Of a stretch of DNA of 64,000 nt, positions 48,765 to 58,421 are shown one piece after another. The notes under the pieces are model-generated. The model saw only the letters and a program-made list of their open reading frames with translations, was not told the origin of the DNA and did not search any database. The position numbers and the translations under genes are program-made. Source of the DNA: Massilia atriviolacea (GTDB lineage: Bacteria > Pseudomonadota > Gammaproteobacteria > Burkholderiales > Burkholderiaceae_D); NCBI RefSeq assembly GCF_003953935.1, contig NZ_RXLQ01000001.1:651603-715602 (forward strand), in the 5' to 3' direction. The stretch's first letter is position 1; each line of letters starts with the position of its first letter.

Positions 48765-49415
48765 CTATGGGCCGATCGCAATATTGTTGCGTACGCCGAC
48801 CACGCCAGGTGCCATCCACGCCGCACGCTCGGCTTCCTCACGTTCGGCCCAGGTTCTGACGGTGCCCGCCAGAACAACATGACCGGATTGCACCCCTACC
48901 GTCACGCGATTGGCCTCGATCTGGGCATGCCGATGGAACGCGGCCTGTATCTCGCCCCGGATGTCCCGCGGTGAGACCGCTGGCGCAATCGTTATCTGAT
49001 TTTGCACACTCTTAACCCCGCGCAGGTTGCGCACGGCGCCCTCCGCGCGCTGGCGCTGGTAGTCCCAGTTTACCTTCCCTTCCAGCCGGATATGTCCATG
49101 TTCGACGATGACCTTGACCGATTGCGCCGAGATGGGCAACTGCAGCTGAAGCGCTGCTACGGCATCGTGGGCGATCTCGGCGTCGGTACGGCCGTCGCTG
49201 GCGAGCCGCACGTCGATTTCGTTGACCAGGCCATAAACGCCTTTGACCCGCTTGGCTGCACGTTCGGCTTCCACCTTGTGGCCATAGCAGTGCACAGCGC
49301 CCGTCAGTGTGACGACACCGCTTTTCACCGTTACTGCCAGTTCTGACGCGTCGAGCCGTGCATCCCACTCGAGCTCATGCTCTACGTTCTTTCTTACTTC
49401 GCTGTCACTGATCAT
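48765..49415 (-). CDS. BON-domain protein (three BON repeats)
   Basis: This encodes 216 residues with three BON domains (about 1-70, 77-145, 150-216), each with the Gly-centred core (VKSGVVTLTGAV, VEHGHIRLEGKV, VQSGHVVLAGTV). No signal peptide, so probably cytoplasmic. Such proteins are found in stress gene clusters. ATG chosen behind gaggatcc; the open frame continues upstream into a decayed gene and should not be fused to it. Confidence 0.9.
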   Translation of the reverse strand: MISDSEVRKNVEHELEWDARLDASELAVTVKSGVVTLTGAVHCYGHKVEAERAAKRVKGVYGLVNEIDVRLASDGRTDAEIAHDAVAALQLQLPISAQSVKVIVEHGHIRLEGKVNWDYQRQRAEGAVRNLRGVKSVQNQITIAPAVSPRDIRGEIQAAFHRHAQIEANRVTVGVQSGHVVLAGTVRTWAEREEAERAAWMAPGVVGVRNNIAIGP

Positions 49416-49589
49416 TGGATCCTCACTATCTGAAAAGTTATAGGAGACATCCGAACTCCGCCGGGCGTGCGCAGCGCGGCCGACCGGATGCGCTGTTCGA
49501 GCATGGTCCGCTGCGAAGCACGACGTTTGATGCGCCTCAATCGCGCGCGGCTTGCACAAGGAAGCCCGCTGGACCGTGCTCCGCGAACA

Positions 49590-50230
49590 CGGCCTCGACA
49601 CGGCAATCCGGTCAGCTTCCGCGCGCCCGTGCCCGCATCGGTCGAACACCGTGACAAGGCTCGCTCGGAGCGACACATCGCCCGCCGCCCCGTCTCCGCC
49701 TACACAGACAAGCTCACTTGTCTCATCGCCGGACAGCGGGTCGCTGGTGGCAAGCTGGGGCCCGAACGTATCGAGACCGCCATCCGAGGGATCGCGGTGC
49801 ATGCGGGACCGGCTGACGATGCGCTCGCGCATCATGCGTTCGTCGGCCTGTATCGAGAACACGACGAATGGCACATCGAGATCGTTCGCCAGTTCCTTGA
49901 AGAGGATGCGTTGCGCGCTCCGGTAAGCCGGCGTCGACCATCACCGGCAAGCCTGCTGCAACGACGCCACGGTCAAGATGACGCAGCCTTGCATAAAGCA
50001 GCGCCGTCGTCGCGGGATCGTATGGCGCGGCCGGGTCGACTCAAGCGCAAATCGCAGATAGTGCAGTGGGGTGCCGCCGGCCTGGCTGTCCAGCAAGAGC
50101 GCAACGCTTGCACCGTAACAGGGCGCGCCCGGTGCGCTAGAGGCGGAACACGCCCAGGCCGTCATGGTCGCCTGTCGCGTCGGGATACTGGTTCAGCCAA
50201 CGCGCGGCAAGTTCGTGCCTTTGGCGCTCG
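49590..50230 (-). pseudogene. Aminoglycoside phosphotransferase/kinase (COG0645-like) remnant
   Basis: Reading - strand frames in turn gives pieces in the right order: ELAARWLNQYPDATGDHDGL with a TAG soon after, HYLRFALESTRP, ALLYARLRHLDRGVVAAGLP, then AQRILFKELANDLDVPFVVF and RERIVSRSRMHRDPSDGGLD with QLATSDPLSGDE. This is the C-terminal half of bifunctional APH/ATP-binding proteins. It is broken by a stop, at least two frameshifts and loss of the P-loop. Confidence 0.75.
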
Positions 50231-50261
50231 CGGAGCGCAGTCCGCCCTTCCGCGCTCCGTC

Positions 50262-50410
50262 ACGGCCACGCGCTGCCCGCTGATCGTGACCTCGTTGCCG
50301 CCCACTGAGACCGTGAGAGGTTCTTTCTTGATACCGGAAATTTCGGCGGTGACAAGGTCGGCGCGGTCGGTTTCCATGCCGTCCATGCGCAAGCGATCGT
50401 CAACGAATTC
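50262..50410 (-). pseudogene. Hsp20 small heat-shock protein remnant
   Basis: About 45 codons match the start of the alpha-crystallin domain: RLRMDGMETDRADLVTAEIS, GIKKEPLTVSVGGNEVTISG. The C-terminal half is missing and the sequence runs straight into the kinase remnant. Confidence 0.75.
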
Positions 50411-50575
50411 CCTTGTGCCAAGGAAAATCGAGACGCGCGCAGTTTGTTCTGTCGCCACGCGCATCGGCAAAACGGCCGGCGCTACGCTGGCGCCGCCGCC
50501 GCGAACGGCGGATGAACTTCCCGGCGCCGGCCAGATCCAAGCTGTCCGGGTCTTGAACTCTCCCGCGGGGCACAC

Positions 50576-51592
50576 ATGACGCCGCACCAACAAGCCGATG
50601 GTTCCGCATCGGCGCCCGATGGCCTCCTGACCGAGGCCTTCGCACAGTTTCCCGCGCCGGCGATGCTCACCGACAGCGAGGGAAATATCTTGTGGGCTAA
50701 TCGCGCCCTGTGCGAACTGTCCGGCTACGCTGTCGAGGAACTCCTCGGCCATACCCCGAGCGTGCTTCGATCGGGCCGGCACGACGCCGCATTCTATCGC
50801 CAGTTGTGGGACACGGTGCGGGCGGGTCGGATCTGGCGCGGCGACGTGATCGACCGGCGCAAGGACGGGACGCTCTACGTGGTCGAGGAAGCCGTGGCCC
50901 CGCTGCGCGACGCGCAGGGTGCGATTCGCCACTTCGTCGCGGTACAGCATGACATCACGCAGCGCGAAGCGCGGCGCGAACACGAACATTACCTGGCTTA
51001 CCACGACGTCCTGACCCGCCTTCCGAACCGCGCCATGCTGGACGACATCGCACAGAAAGCGGCATTGAGCGCCTTGCGCTCCGAGCAGCCGCTGGCAATG
51101 ATGTTCCTCGACCTCGACGGCTTCAAAGCCATCAACGACACGCTCGGCCACCACGTCGGCGACCAGTTGCTCGCCGCCGTGGCACAGAGACTGCAGTCGG
51201 GCATCCGCCGTTCGGACACCGTCGCTCGGATCGGCGGCGACGAGTTCGCGGTGCTGTTGGCCGACCTCGACAGCCGTGCCAGTGCCGGATTGCTGGCACA
51301 AAAGCTGCTGGACGCCCTCGCCCGTCCATTCCAGTTCCGGAAACACCGGTTCACCATTCGCGCCAGCGTCGGCATTGCGATTTTCCCATCCGATGCGACA
51401 AGTATCGACGCCTTGCTGAACCAAGCCGATCAGGCCATGTACCTGGCCAAGCTGCAGGGAGGCCAGCGCTACCATTTCTTCGACCAGGGAGATGCCCAGC
51501 GCCGGAAAAAACCAGCGGCGCCGCGCCAGGAGACGCACGGGCCGGACAAACCAGGGCAGGCGCACAAGCCAGAGGCGGCGAGCCGAAGGTAA
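50576..51592 (+). CDS. PAS-GGDEF diguanylate cyclase
   Basis: This encodes 338 residues. PAS/PAC domain (about 20-140), then a full GGDEF domain (about 150-310) with RIGGDEFAVLLADL, so active c-di-GMP synthesis is likely. The upstream RxxD I-site is not obvious. The C-terminal 35 residues are basic and Pro/Gln-rich. Its PAS is a close paralogue of the PAS in 46869-47831; the degraded sequence between them suggests a duplication that frames the decay zone. Confidence 0.93.
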   Translation: MTPHQQADGSASAPDGLLTEAFAQFPAPAMLTDSEGNILWANRALCELSGYAVEELLGHTPSVLRSGRHDAAFYRQLWDTVRAGRIWRGDVIDRRKDGTLYVVEEAVAPLRDAQGAIRHFVAVQHDITQREARREHEHYLAYHDVLTRLPNRAMLDDIAQKAALSALRSEQPLAMMFLDLDGFKAINDTLGHHVGDQLLAAVAQRLQSGIRRSDTVARIGGDEFAVLLADLDSRASAGLLAQKLLDALARPFQFRKHRFTIRASVGIAIFPSDATSIDALLNQADQAMYLAKLQGGQRYHFFDQGDAQRRKKPAAPRQETHGPDKPGQAHKPEAASRR

Positions 51593-51649
51593 GCCTCGGG
51601 CCGTACGGATGACGCCGCCGCGCGCGGCGTCGCAGCTGCTTGCGGCGCG

Positions 51650-51940
51650 TACGCCCAGCCAGCAGCGACCAGCAAGCGAGCAGCTGCAACTTCGCCCGAA
51701 CCGGTCCGTACGCCAGCCTGAACTGCGGAACCGTATCGTTGACAGGAATTCGGTCGACCTGGGCTTCCCCAAGGGTACGGCTCGCCTCACCCGTAATCAG
51801 ACCATGCGCGGCGACCGCATACACCTGGCAGGCGCCGCGCTTCCGGCACGTCCTGGCGCAACGGGCAAGCGTGCTGCCGCTCGCAATCGTGTCATCCACG
51901 ATCAACACGTCGTGCCCGCCGGCGTTCTCGGCAAAGGCCG
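51650..51940 (-). pseudogene. Ribose-phosphate pyrophosphokinase remnant
   Basis: The - strand frame encodes GGHDVLIVDDTIASGSTLAR, VYAVAAHGLITGEASRTLGE, and RIPVNDTVPQFRLAYGPVRA, the PRPP-binding loop and C-terminal part of Prs-like enzymes. The N-terminal half and the final strands are missing, so it cannot be functional. These accessory Prs paralogues often occur in betaproteobacterial stress clusters. Confidence 0.8.
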
Positions 51941-52190
51941 AGAACGCCGGCGCGAGGACGCACAGCGGCCGGCCACGACGGCAGCGATCGCATCGGCGAA
52001 CAGGGAAGAACAGAACAGGTTTCCAGGATGGCAACGAAGTGCATTCCGCTAGACCGACAGGTTATGAACATCGAGCGTCAACATGGCATCGGTATCCACC
52101 GGTGCGAAGAGGGCTGCGACCTGCCGCGCGGACACGGGATCGGCGGGACGAACAGGTCGACACCGTCCAGGCCGGGCGCAGCGGCGGCGC

Positions 52191-53240
52191 TCACGGCATC
52201 CGCGCTGACGGCGACGATGCCGCCCCCGCCGCTACGGGCGGGGCCCATGGCGCGAGCACGGCGGCGCCATCGATGCTTCCGCTCCTCAGACGCCCGAGCG
52301 CCTCGGTGGCAGCGCCGAGCGGGAACGCTACCGGGACGATGCGCAAGGCATGGTCGGCCGCCAGGCGAAAGAAGCGCTCGCCGTCCTGCCGGGTCAGGTT
52401 GGCTACCGAGCGCAGGCAGCGCTCGCCCCACAACAAGGCGTAGGACATGGCGGGAATGTCGCTCATGTGAATGCCTGCGCACACGATGCTCGCCCCTTTT
52501 GCGCTGGCGGCGAGTGCTTGCGGCACCAGGGCGCCGACCGGCGCGAACAGGATGGCGGCGCCGAGCAGCTCTGGCGGCTTGTCGCCGGACGCGCCGGCCC
52601 AGGACACGCCCAGGGAGCGGGCGAACTGCTGCGAACGGACATCGCCTGGCCGGGTGAACGCAAAGACCGTGCGTCCGCCCTGGGCCGCCAGTTGCGCCAC
52701 GAGATGCGCGGCCGCTCCGAACCCGTACAAGCCGAGCGGACCGGCCGGCGCGCTCATGGCAAGGGCGCGGTAGCCGATCAAGCCGGCACACAGCAGCGGA
52801 GCTGCATGCAGATCGTCATACCGCTCGGGCAAGGCAAAACAATAGCGCTCGTCGGCGGCCGCGTACTGCGCATAGCCACCGTCGCGGTCGTAACCGGTAA
52901 AGCGCGCCCGGCCGCACAAGTTCTCGCGCCCGCTCAGGCAGTACCCGCAACGCCCGCAGGTCGATCCCAGCCACGGTACCCCGACACGCTGGCCCGGTTC
53001 GAAGCGGCGCGCGCGGCGGCCGGCATCCACGACGCGGCCGACGATCTCGTGGCCGGGGACCAGCGCATGCCGGTGCGGTGCAAGATCGCCATCGAGAATA
53101 TGCAAGTCGGTACGGCAGACGCCGCAGGCGCTCACCTGCAGGAGCACATCGTGTTCGCCGGGCCGCGGCACGGCGACCTGCTCGAGCCGCAGTCCGTCCT
53201 CCGCAGCGCGCATGACCATGGCGTCCATTGTCTTTGGCAT
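52191..53240 (-). CDS. Zinc-dependent alcohol dehydrogenase
   Basis: This encodes 349 residues of the medium-chain dehydrogenase family. Catalytic zinc site: CGVCRTDLH and PGHE. Structural zinc: CGRCGYCLSGRENLC. The coenzyme-binding loop is GLYGFGAAAHLVAQLA, near GxGxxA. The tail of about 25 residues (WAPPVAAGAASSPSARMP) looks extended past the normal end. It lies in the stress cluster, and similar genes there are often oxygen-regulated. Confidence 0.9.
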   Translation of the reverse strand: MPKTMDAMVMRAAEDGLRLEQVAVPRPGEHDVLLQVSACGVCRTDLHILDGDLAPHRHALVPGHEIVGRVVDAGRRARRFEPGQRVGVPWLGSTCGRCGYCLSGRENLCGRARFTGYDRDGGYAQYAAADERYCFALPERYDDLHAAPLLCAGLIGYRALAMSAPAGPLGLYGFGAAAHLVAQLAAQGGRTVFAFTRPGDVRSQQFARSLGVSWAGASGDKPPELLGAAILFAPVGALVPQALAASAKGASIVCAGIHMSDIPAMSYALLWGERCLRSVANLTRQDGERFFRLAADHALRIVPVAFPLGAATEALGRLRSGSIDGAAVLAPWAPPVAAGAASSPSARMP

Positions 53241-53246
53241 GGCGAC

Positions 53247-53807
53247 CTACCGCACCGACTGGGCGCCGGTGACATCGACCGTGGCGCCCGTGATACAAGC
53301 CGCCGCCCGGACGACTTCGGCGGGCAAGTCCAGCCGGCCCGACGGGATCGATGCCTCGGTCCGCTGCGGCGTCGCGGGCGCGCGGCTGGCGACCACGCCG
53401 GTGTCGCAACAGACCGGTGCGGTGGCATTGACGGTCACGTGCCTCGATGCCGATTCGCGCACCAGCGCCCTGGGCAGCCCGGGGACACCTGCCTTGCTCG
53501 CGGCGTAGTTGCATTGGCCCGCCTGCCCCTGCCGGGCATTGACCGCACCGATGTCGATAATGCGGCCGAACTGTCGCTGCCGCATGGATACGATGGCATC
53601 GCCCGACATACGCAACATCGACCCCGGGTCGTCCTGAAGCACTGTCGGCCACCGCTCAGGTGTCATGTGGCGCAGCATGACATCGGCCGGGATGCTGGCG
53701 CTATTGGCGAAGATGTCGACCGGGCCGATATCGTGCGTGAACTGCAGCACGCCGGTAACCGAGGCTGTGCGGGCCATGCTTCCTCCCATCCCGTTTCGCG
53801 GATTCAT
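53247..53807 (-). pseudogene. Acetoacetyl-CoA reductase (phbB) with internal deletion
   Basis: The 186-codon frame starts like PhbB (MARTASVTG) and ends like it (VTGAQ), but about 70 residues with the glycine-rich NADPH loop are missing between MARTASVTG and the segment DIGPVDIFANSASIPADV. The usual NNAG is NSAS. Catalytic YAASK survives. The frame remains open, so a protein may be made, but a PHB reductase function is unlikely. It is upstream of the dehydrogenase gene with 6 bases between. Confidence 0.75.
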
Positions 53808-54785
53808 GCCGACATCAGCAGCGGCAGGCTGGCGGATAACGGCACCCTGCCGGTGGTCCCACCCAGAAGCGGTTAACGCACGCCGGTTCCATCAGCGCGT
53901 GGCCGAGATCGCTCTCACCGGTTCCGGGGACGATATCGGCCTCGACGCCGTAACGCCGGCGAAGCTGGCCGATCTCGACCGGCGCGCACATCACCCGTCC
54001 GGGCCGGCGAGCGTCGGGTCCCTCCTCGATCAGTCCACTGTATGCGGGAAAAATCGGTATCGTTTGAGGTGAATCAAAGTGTGCGGACACGCTTCGCATT
54101 TCATCGGTCGGCCCCCGATAAGTCCGCGTACTGTTTTCAATGCCAGCAATTATGCAAGATAGTTCCGGGACTCGGCTTCAAGGAGCATATTGCACCACAT
54201 CGTAGCCGTCGCCTTGCCGGAAAGGCCCCAGGAGCTGACAGGCGTGCGCGTGCTCCGCTTTACGCGGGACGAATCAATGGCCATACTGCTCGGACGCGAT
54301 CTGGTTGGCCCGGTGACCGCTCCGATGAAAATGCAGCAGCTGCATTTTCCAGTCGTCATGAGCGCCGATCGGTACGCGGCCGACGCTCCGGCAAGGCAGG
54401 AATGACATACAGGCGCGGCGGGGCCGGTTTGCCGGCTGCGTCCGCGACATTCCCACCGCGCCGGTGCCGGTGGAAACAGGCAGCTTGGCCGTCGGCCGCT
54501 TAGAGACCGCGAGGTCGGCGGTCGCGTCGGCGCGCATCGTCGCGCTGAGGCTCGACCGCGTGCGCAAGGTGCCGGCCAAGTGCGCCGCTGGTCTCGCCGG
54601 GCAGCCGCGCCGAGAGCGCCATGGCAGCGCGCCTCTTACGCCACCGTAGTGCGCGGCGGGGCGAGCGTGGGGGGCGCGCAACCGGGCGCCGCTGGCGAAG
54701 CAGCGCAATTTTCCAACACCACAATTTGCCGGGGACAATCTTGGATCGCCAAACCCACTTCGGGGCCACCCGCATCACCTTACAC
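53808..54785. other. About 1 kb without a supportable gene
   Basis: Short open frames on both strands are shadows or random. It holds an FNR-like box at 54064-54077. No recognisable remnant found; it may be an older decayed part of the same cluster. Confidence 0.5.
54064..54077. promoter_or_regulatory. FNR/ANR-like box
   Basis: TTGAG-GTGA-ATCAA, one mismatch to the FNR/ANR consensus TTGAT-N4-ATCAA. It lies about 257 bases before the phbB remnant on the - strand, suggesting that cluster was low-oxygen controlled. Confidence 0.5.
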
Positions 54786-56375
54786 ATGCTACTACTGCTC
54801 CTGCTACTGCTGTCCGCGCCGGCCAGCAACAGCGAGGATGCGTTTGCCAGCAGCGCCGCCATCAGGGCGGCTATTGCCCGGCCGGACGCCCTGCCCGCCG
54901 CTGCGCAGGACATGGTCGCGCGGCTCTACGAAGCGGAGGGCTACCGCCCGCTCTGGAGCGGCGGCGATGGACGGCACGCGCGCCAGGCGCTGCAACTGCT
55001 GCAGGAAGCGCATGCCCATGGCCTCGAACCGTCCGCCTATCGCCTCGCGGCCGTGCCGGGCCAGCCGGACGATCCTGCGGCGCACGGCGCGGCGGTCGAC
55101 GTTGCACTCAGCGGCGCGGTACTCCAATTGCTGTCGCACCTGCATTTCGGCCGGGCGCCCCCGGAGCCCGCCGCTCTCCCGGCAGCCGAGCAAGGCCCGG
55201 ACTACGATCCGGTCGAGCAGCTTCGACGCGCCCTGGTGCAAGATGGCGTGGCCCAACTGGCCAACGACGCCGCGCCGCGCGTCGCCTTGTACTGGCGGGT
55301 CAAGAAGACCTTGGCCGAGTACCGCACGCTGGCCAGCCTGGCCGGGCAATGGCCGCCGATCTCCGCATTGCCGCATGGAGGCAAACTCATCGTGGGAAGG
55401 CCGTATGCGGGCATTCCTCCCGTACGGCAGCGCCTCATACTGCTCGGCGACCTGCCCGGCGCCGATGCCGCAGCTGACGACGCGGTATACAGCGCCGCTC
55501 TCGCGCAAGCGATCAGGCGCTTTCAATCGCGCCACGGCCTCGACGCAAACGGCGAGCTGGGCGCGTCAACCATGGCCGCGCTCGCCGTCTCTCCCGCCCA
55601 TCGCGTGCGCCAGCTCATCCTGACGCTCGAGCGTCTGCGCTGGCTTCCCGCCGTGCGGCGCGGGCGCATCGTGGCCGTCAATATTCCGGCGTTCCGGCTG
55701 TGGGCATTCGACAGTGCCCACCCCGGCCAGGCCGAACCGCTCGAGATGCGGGTCATTGTCGGCGCCGCCGCCCGCACGCCAACCCCGCTCTTCGTCGGCC
55801 AGATGCGCTACCTTGAATTCAACCCCTATTGGAACGTTCCGCGCAGTATCGAGCGCAAGGAAATTCTCCCCAGGCTGGCACGCGATCCGGCCTACCTGAA
55901 AAACAACGCAATGGAACTGGTGTCCGCCGGCGGGAAGATACTTGCGGCGGGGACGGCCGATTCCATGGCGGCGTTGCGTGCGGGAACGGCGCGTGTCCGG
56001 CAACGGCCCGGCCCCCGGAATGTACTTGGCGCGGTCAAGTTCGCCATGCCGAATCCGATGAATATTTACCTGCACGCGACCTCCGCGCGCGAACTGTTCG
56101 ACAAGGAACGGCGCGACCTGAGCCATGGATGCATCCGGGTGGAGCGTCCGGCCGAACTGGCCGAGTTTGTCCTGGCCGATACGGCGCAATGGGACAGCGA
56201 GAGCGTGCGTGAGGCCATGCAGCCGGGGCCCACTCGCACGGTCCGGCTCGGAAGTGCCGTTCCCGTGGTGCTATTTTATGCGACCGCCGTCACCGACCGG
56301 CGCGGCCGACCGCTGTTCGCCAACGACATCTACCGGCTCGACCAGGCACTCGCCCGCGCCTTGCACATGCAGTAA
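54786..56375 (+). CDS. L,D-transpeptidase (YcbB/LdtD-like)
   Basis: This encodes about 529 residues: signal peptide (a run of nine Leu, then SAPASNS), scaffold domain, peptidoglycan-binding domain (RRFQSRHGLDANGELGASTM, about 238-260), and a YkuD catalytic domain (about 290-450) with the Cys motif SHGCIRVERP. This is the layout of YcbB-type enzymes that make 3-3 cross-links. The ATG at 54786 has no ribosome site; a TTG at 54741 behind gggga is an alternative. Confidence 0.9.
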   Translation: MLLLLLLLLSAPASNSEDAFASSAAIRAAIARPDALPAAAQDMVARLYEAEGYRPLWSGGDGRHARQALQLLQEAHAHGLEPSAYRLAAVPGQPDDPAAHGAAVDVALSGAVLQLLSHLHFGRAPPEPAALPAAEQGPDYDPVEQLRRALVQDGVAQLANDAAPRVALYWRVKKTLAEYRTLASLAGQWPPISALPHGGKLIVGRPYAGIPPVRQRLILLGDLPGADAAADDAVYSAALAQAIRRFQSRHGLDANGELGASTMAALAVSPAHRVRQLILTLERLRWLPAVRRGRIVAVNIPAFRLWAFDSAHPGQAEPLEMRVIVGAAARTPTPLFVGQMRYLEFNPYWNVPRSIERKEILPRLARDPAYLKNNAMELVSAGGKILAAGTADSMAALRAGTARVRQRPGPRNVLGAVKFAMPNPMNIYLHATSARELFDKERRDLSHGCIRVERPAELAEFVLADTAQWDSESVREAMQPGPTRTVRLGSAVPVVLFYATAVTDRRGRPLFANDIYRLDQALARALHMQ

Positions 56376-56402
56376 GCGGCGCAGGCGCCGTGGCGCACCA
56401 CG

Positions 56403-57242
56403 CTAGTGTGCCATCCAGACCGGCACCGGCATCGATTCGAGCATGGTCCGGGTGGCCCCGCCCATGATGAATTCACGCAGGCGGGAGCGCCCATAGGCAC
56501 CCATGACCACCATGTCCGCGCCGCATCCGGTCGCCACGTCGATGATCGCATCTCCGGCCTCGCCCCTGGTCGAGCGGCTGAGCACGTCAACGCGCACACC
56601 CTGCCGCGCGAGATACAGGGCCATGTCGGCGCCGGGTTCATCGCCCTCGTCCATTCCAGGCCGCTCCGGATTGATGATGACCAGACTCACCTGCCGGGCG
56701 CGCTGCAACACGGGAATGGCTGAGACAACGGCCCGCCGCGCCTCCATGCTGCCATTCCACGCCACAAGCACTTTGCGCCCGACCCTGCCGACGCTGCCGC
56801 TGGCGGGGATCACCAGCACGGGCGCGGCGCAATTGAGCAGGACATACTCGGGGAAATCGCGGCGCACCAGGACACTGCTGCTGGCGCCCGTGGTTTGTCC
56901 CAGCACGATGAGGTCGCTGTAGCGGCCATGCAGGGCGAGCGCCATGCCCGCCTCCTCTTCCGCCATCCGCGTTTCCAGGGATGCGACACCGAGCGCGCAC
57001 GCCTGCGCTTCGAAAGCGGCAAGTGCGGTGCGACACTCCTGCCTGACAGGCTCGAGCTCCAGAGAGAACGGCGGTACCATCGGATCGATGGCGCCCGTGG
57101 CGAACACAAACGACGACCACCCGGTGGTGGCCAGGCCGATCAGATGCGCGTCGTCGTCGATCGCAAGTTGCGCAGCAATGTTGACCCGCTCGCCGGATCC
57201 GGGCGTGGAATCGACGTGCACGACAATCGTCTTCAAGGACAT
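56403..57242 (-). CDS. Universal stress protein, tandem Usp domains
   Basis: This encodes 279 residues with two UspA domains (about 1-145 and 155-279). The second keeps the ATP-binding pattern G-x2-G-x9-G (GAYGRSRLREFIMGGATRT). The first has GQTTGASSSVLVRRDF. A good ribosome site (aagggggaaagc) sets the start. Typical of low-oxygen/stress regulons in betaproteobacteria. Confidence 0.94.
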   Translation of the reverse strand: MSLKTIVVHVDSTPGSGERVNIAAQLAIDDDAHLIGLATTGWSSFVFATGAIDPMVPPFSLELEPVRQECRTALAAFEAQACALGVASLETRMAEEEAGMALALHGRYSDLIVLGQTTGASSSVLVRRDFPEYVLLNCAAPVLVIPASGSVGRVGRKVLVAWNGSMEARRAVVSAIPVLQRARQVSLVIINPERPGMDEGDEPGADMALYLARQGVRVDVLSRSTRGEAGDAIIDVATGCGADMVVMGAYGRSRLREFIMGGATRTMLESMPVPVWMAH

Positions 57243-57374
57243 GCTTTCCCCCTTGGTTTTGACTCATTCACCGATCAATGAAAGTGGCTGAACGTTTTTA
57301 CCGACGTCAAATTTTGCCGGGTCGGGAGCCGCCGGGCCGGGCCACCTTCATTCTTCCCGGCAATGCGAGGCCGG

Positions 57375-58109
57375 TCAACGCGCGCCATCCCGCAGGGTAG
57401 CGCGCAGCACGTCGGCGCCATCATTGTTGAATTTTCCGCCCACTGCATCGCTGATGGAGACGTTCTGCCGATAAAAGGCGTTGGTCAGGTTCTGGTTATA
57501 GCCGATGCCATTGAGTCCCACCGTGGCGACATTGCCGAACAGCCCGCGCGTGCCGGTCCACGCAGTGACATCGCCATCGCCGATGCTTCCCTGCGCGCTT
57601 GCATTCCAGTTGACGATCGTCAGTCCCGAATCCGCACTGAGCGAAAACAGATTTTTTTGAAGGAACTTGTTGACCGCCTTGTCGTTGTTCAGCACAAACG
57701 CGATTGCGCCGCCCTCCGCGCCTGCCTGGGCACCGGCACTGAGGCTGCCAATGTAATAGAAGGCCGGCGAGCTCCACGATCCGTCATCGCGTTTGAGCAG
57801 CAGTACCCCTGCGCCGCCGGCAGCGCCGAGCCCTAACGCGGCGCGGCCGTAGGTGGGGACAAGGAAAATACCTTTCGCCTTGCGCAGCAAGGAATGCATG
57901 CGCGCGTCGGCGTTCAGCCTGCGCACCACCGCAACGGCATCGTTGACATGCCTTATTGCGGCGTATTCCTGCCTCTGCATTGTTTCAGCAGACTCGTCGC
58001 CCTGCGCCGACGCCCCCTTTTTCGGCGGCGCAGCCAGGCTGTTCGACATTATCAGCGACAGTGCGCCGACCAGCGCCACCAAGGGTAAAGCTCGGGTTAT
58101 CATGACCAT
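57375..58109 (-). CDS. SYLF (Ysc84-like) lipid-binding domain protein
   Basis: This encodes 244 residues: signal peptide (about 1-27), then a SYLF domain (RKAKGIFLVPTYGRAALGLG, FYYIGSLSAGAQAGAEGGAI). These periplasmic proteins bind lipids; their bacterial role is poorly known. Start at ATG 58109 behind cggagg. Confidence 0.92.
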   Translation of the reverse strand: MVMITRALPLVALVGALSLIMSNSLAAPPKKGASAQGDESAETMQRQEYAAIRHVNDAVAVVRRLNADARMHSLLRKAKGIFLVPTYGRAALGLGAAGGAGVLLLKRDDGSWSSPAFYYIGSLSAGAQAGAEGGAIAFVLNNDKAVNKFLQKNLFSLSADSGLTIVNWNASAQGSIGDGDVTAWTGTRGLFGNVATVGLNGIGYNQNLTNAFYRQNVSISDAVGGKFNNDGADVLRATLRDGAR

Positions 58110-58421
58110 TTTCGACCTCCGTTAGAGTGATTTCTGCAAAGCGACGCGCCACGACGCAGCGAAAAAAATACCATCGTACCGCTCCAAAAGCGCCGCTCCA
58201 AAGCCGTTCGCCACGATTTGCGCGCTCTCATATGGCGTGCGTTTACAGGGAACTAATGGAATGCACGCTATCTCAGGCCACATCGACTGGCGCTACTTCG
58301 CCTTTCACCACCTCGCCATCCGCCCGGCGGGCGAACCGGGGCGGCCTGGCCGGGAAGCCGAGCGGAACTGGCGCGATGCACGGTAACAGGCGCGCCGTCA
58401 CCGTGCGGCCGGCGCCGGTCA
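58110..58421. other. Intergenic, no gene seen
   Basis: About 310 bases between the SYLF and PHA synthase genes. A + strand frame of about 100 codons is Thr/Ser/Arg-rich without protein character. Nothing else seen. Confidence 0.5.

Noticed and set aside
48765..49874. BON gene extended to 369 residues
   Set aside because: The extra N-terminal part is the end of a decayed kinase gene (RERIVSRSRM). A ribosome site and the first BON domain mark 49415 as the start.
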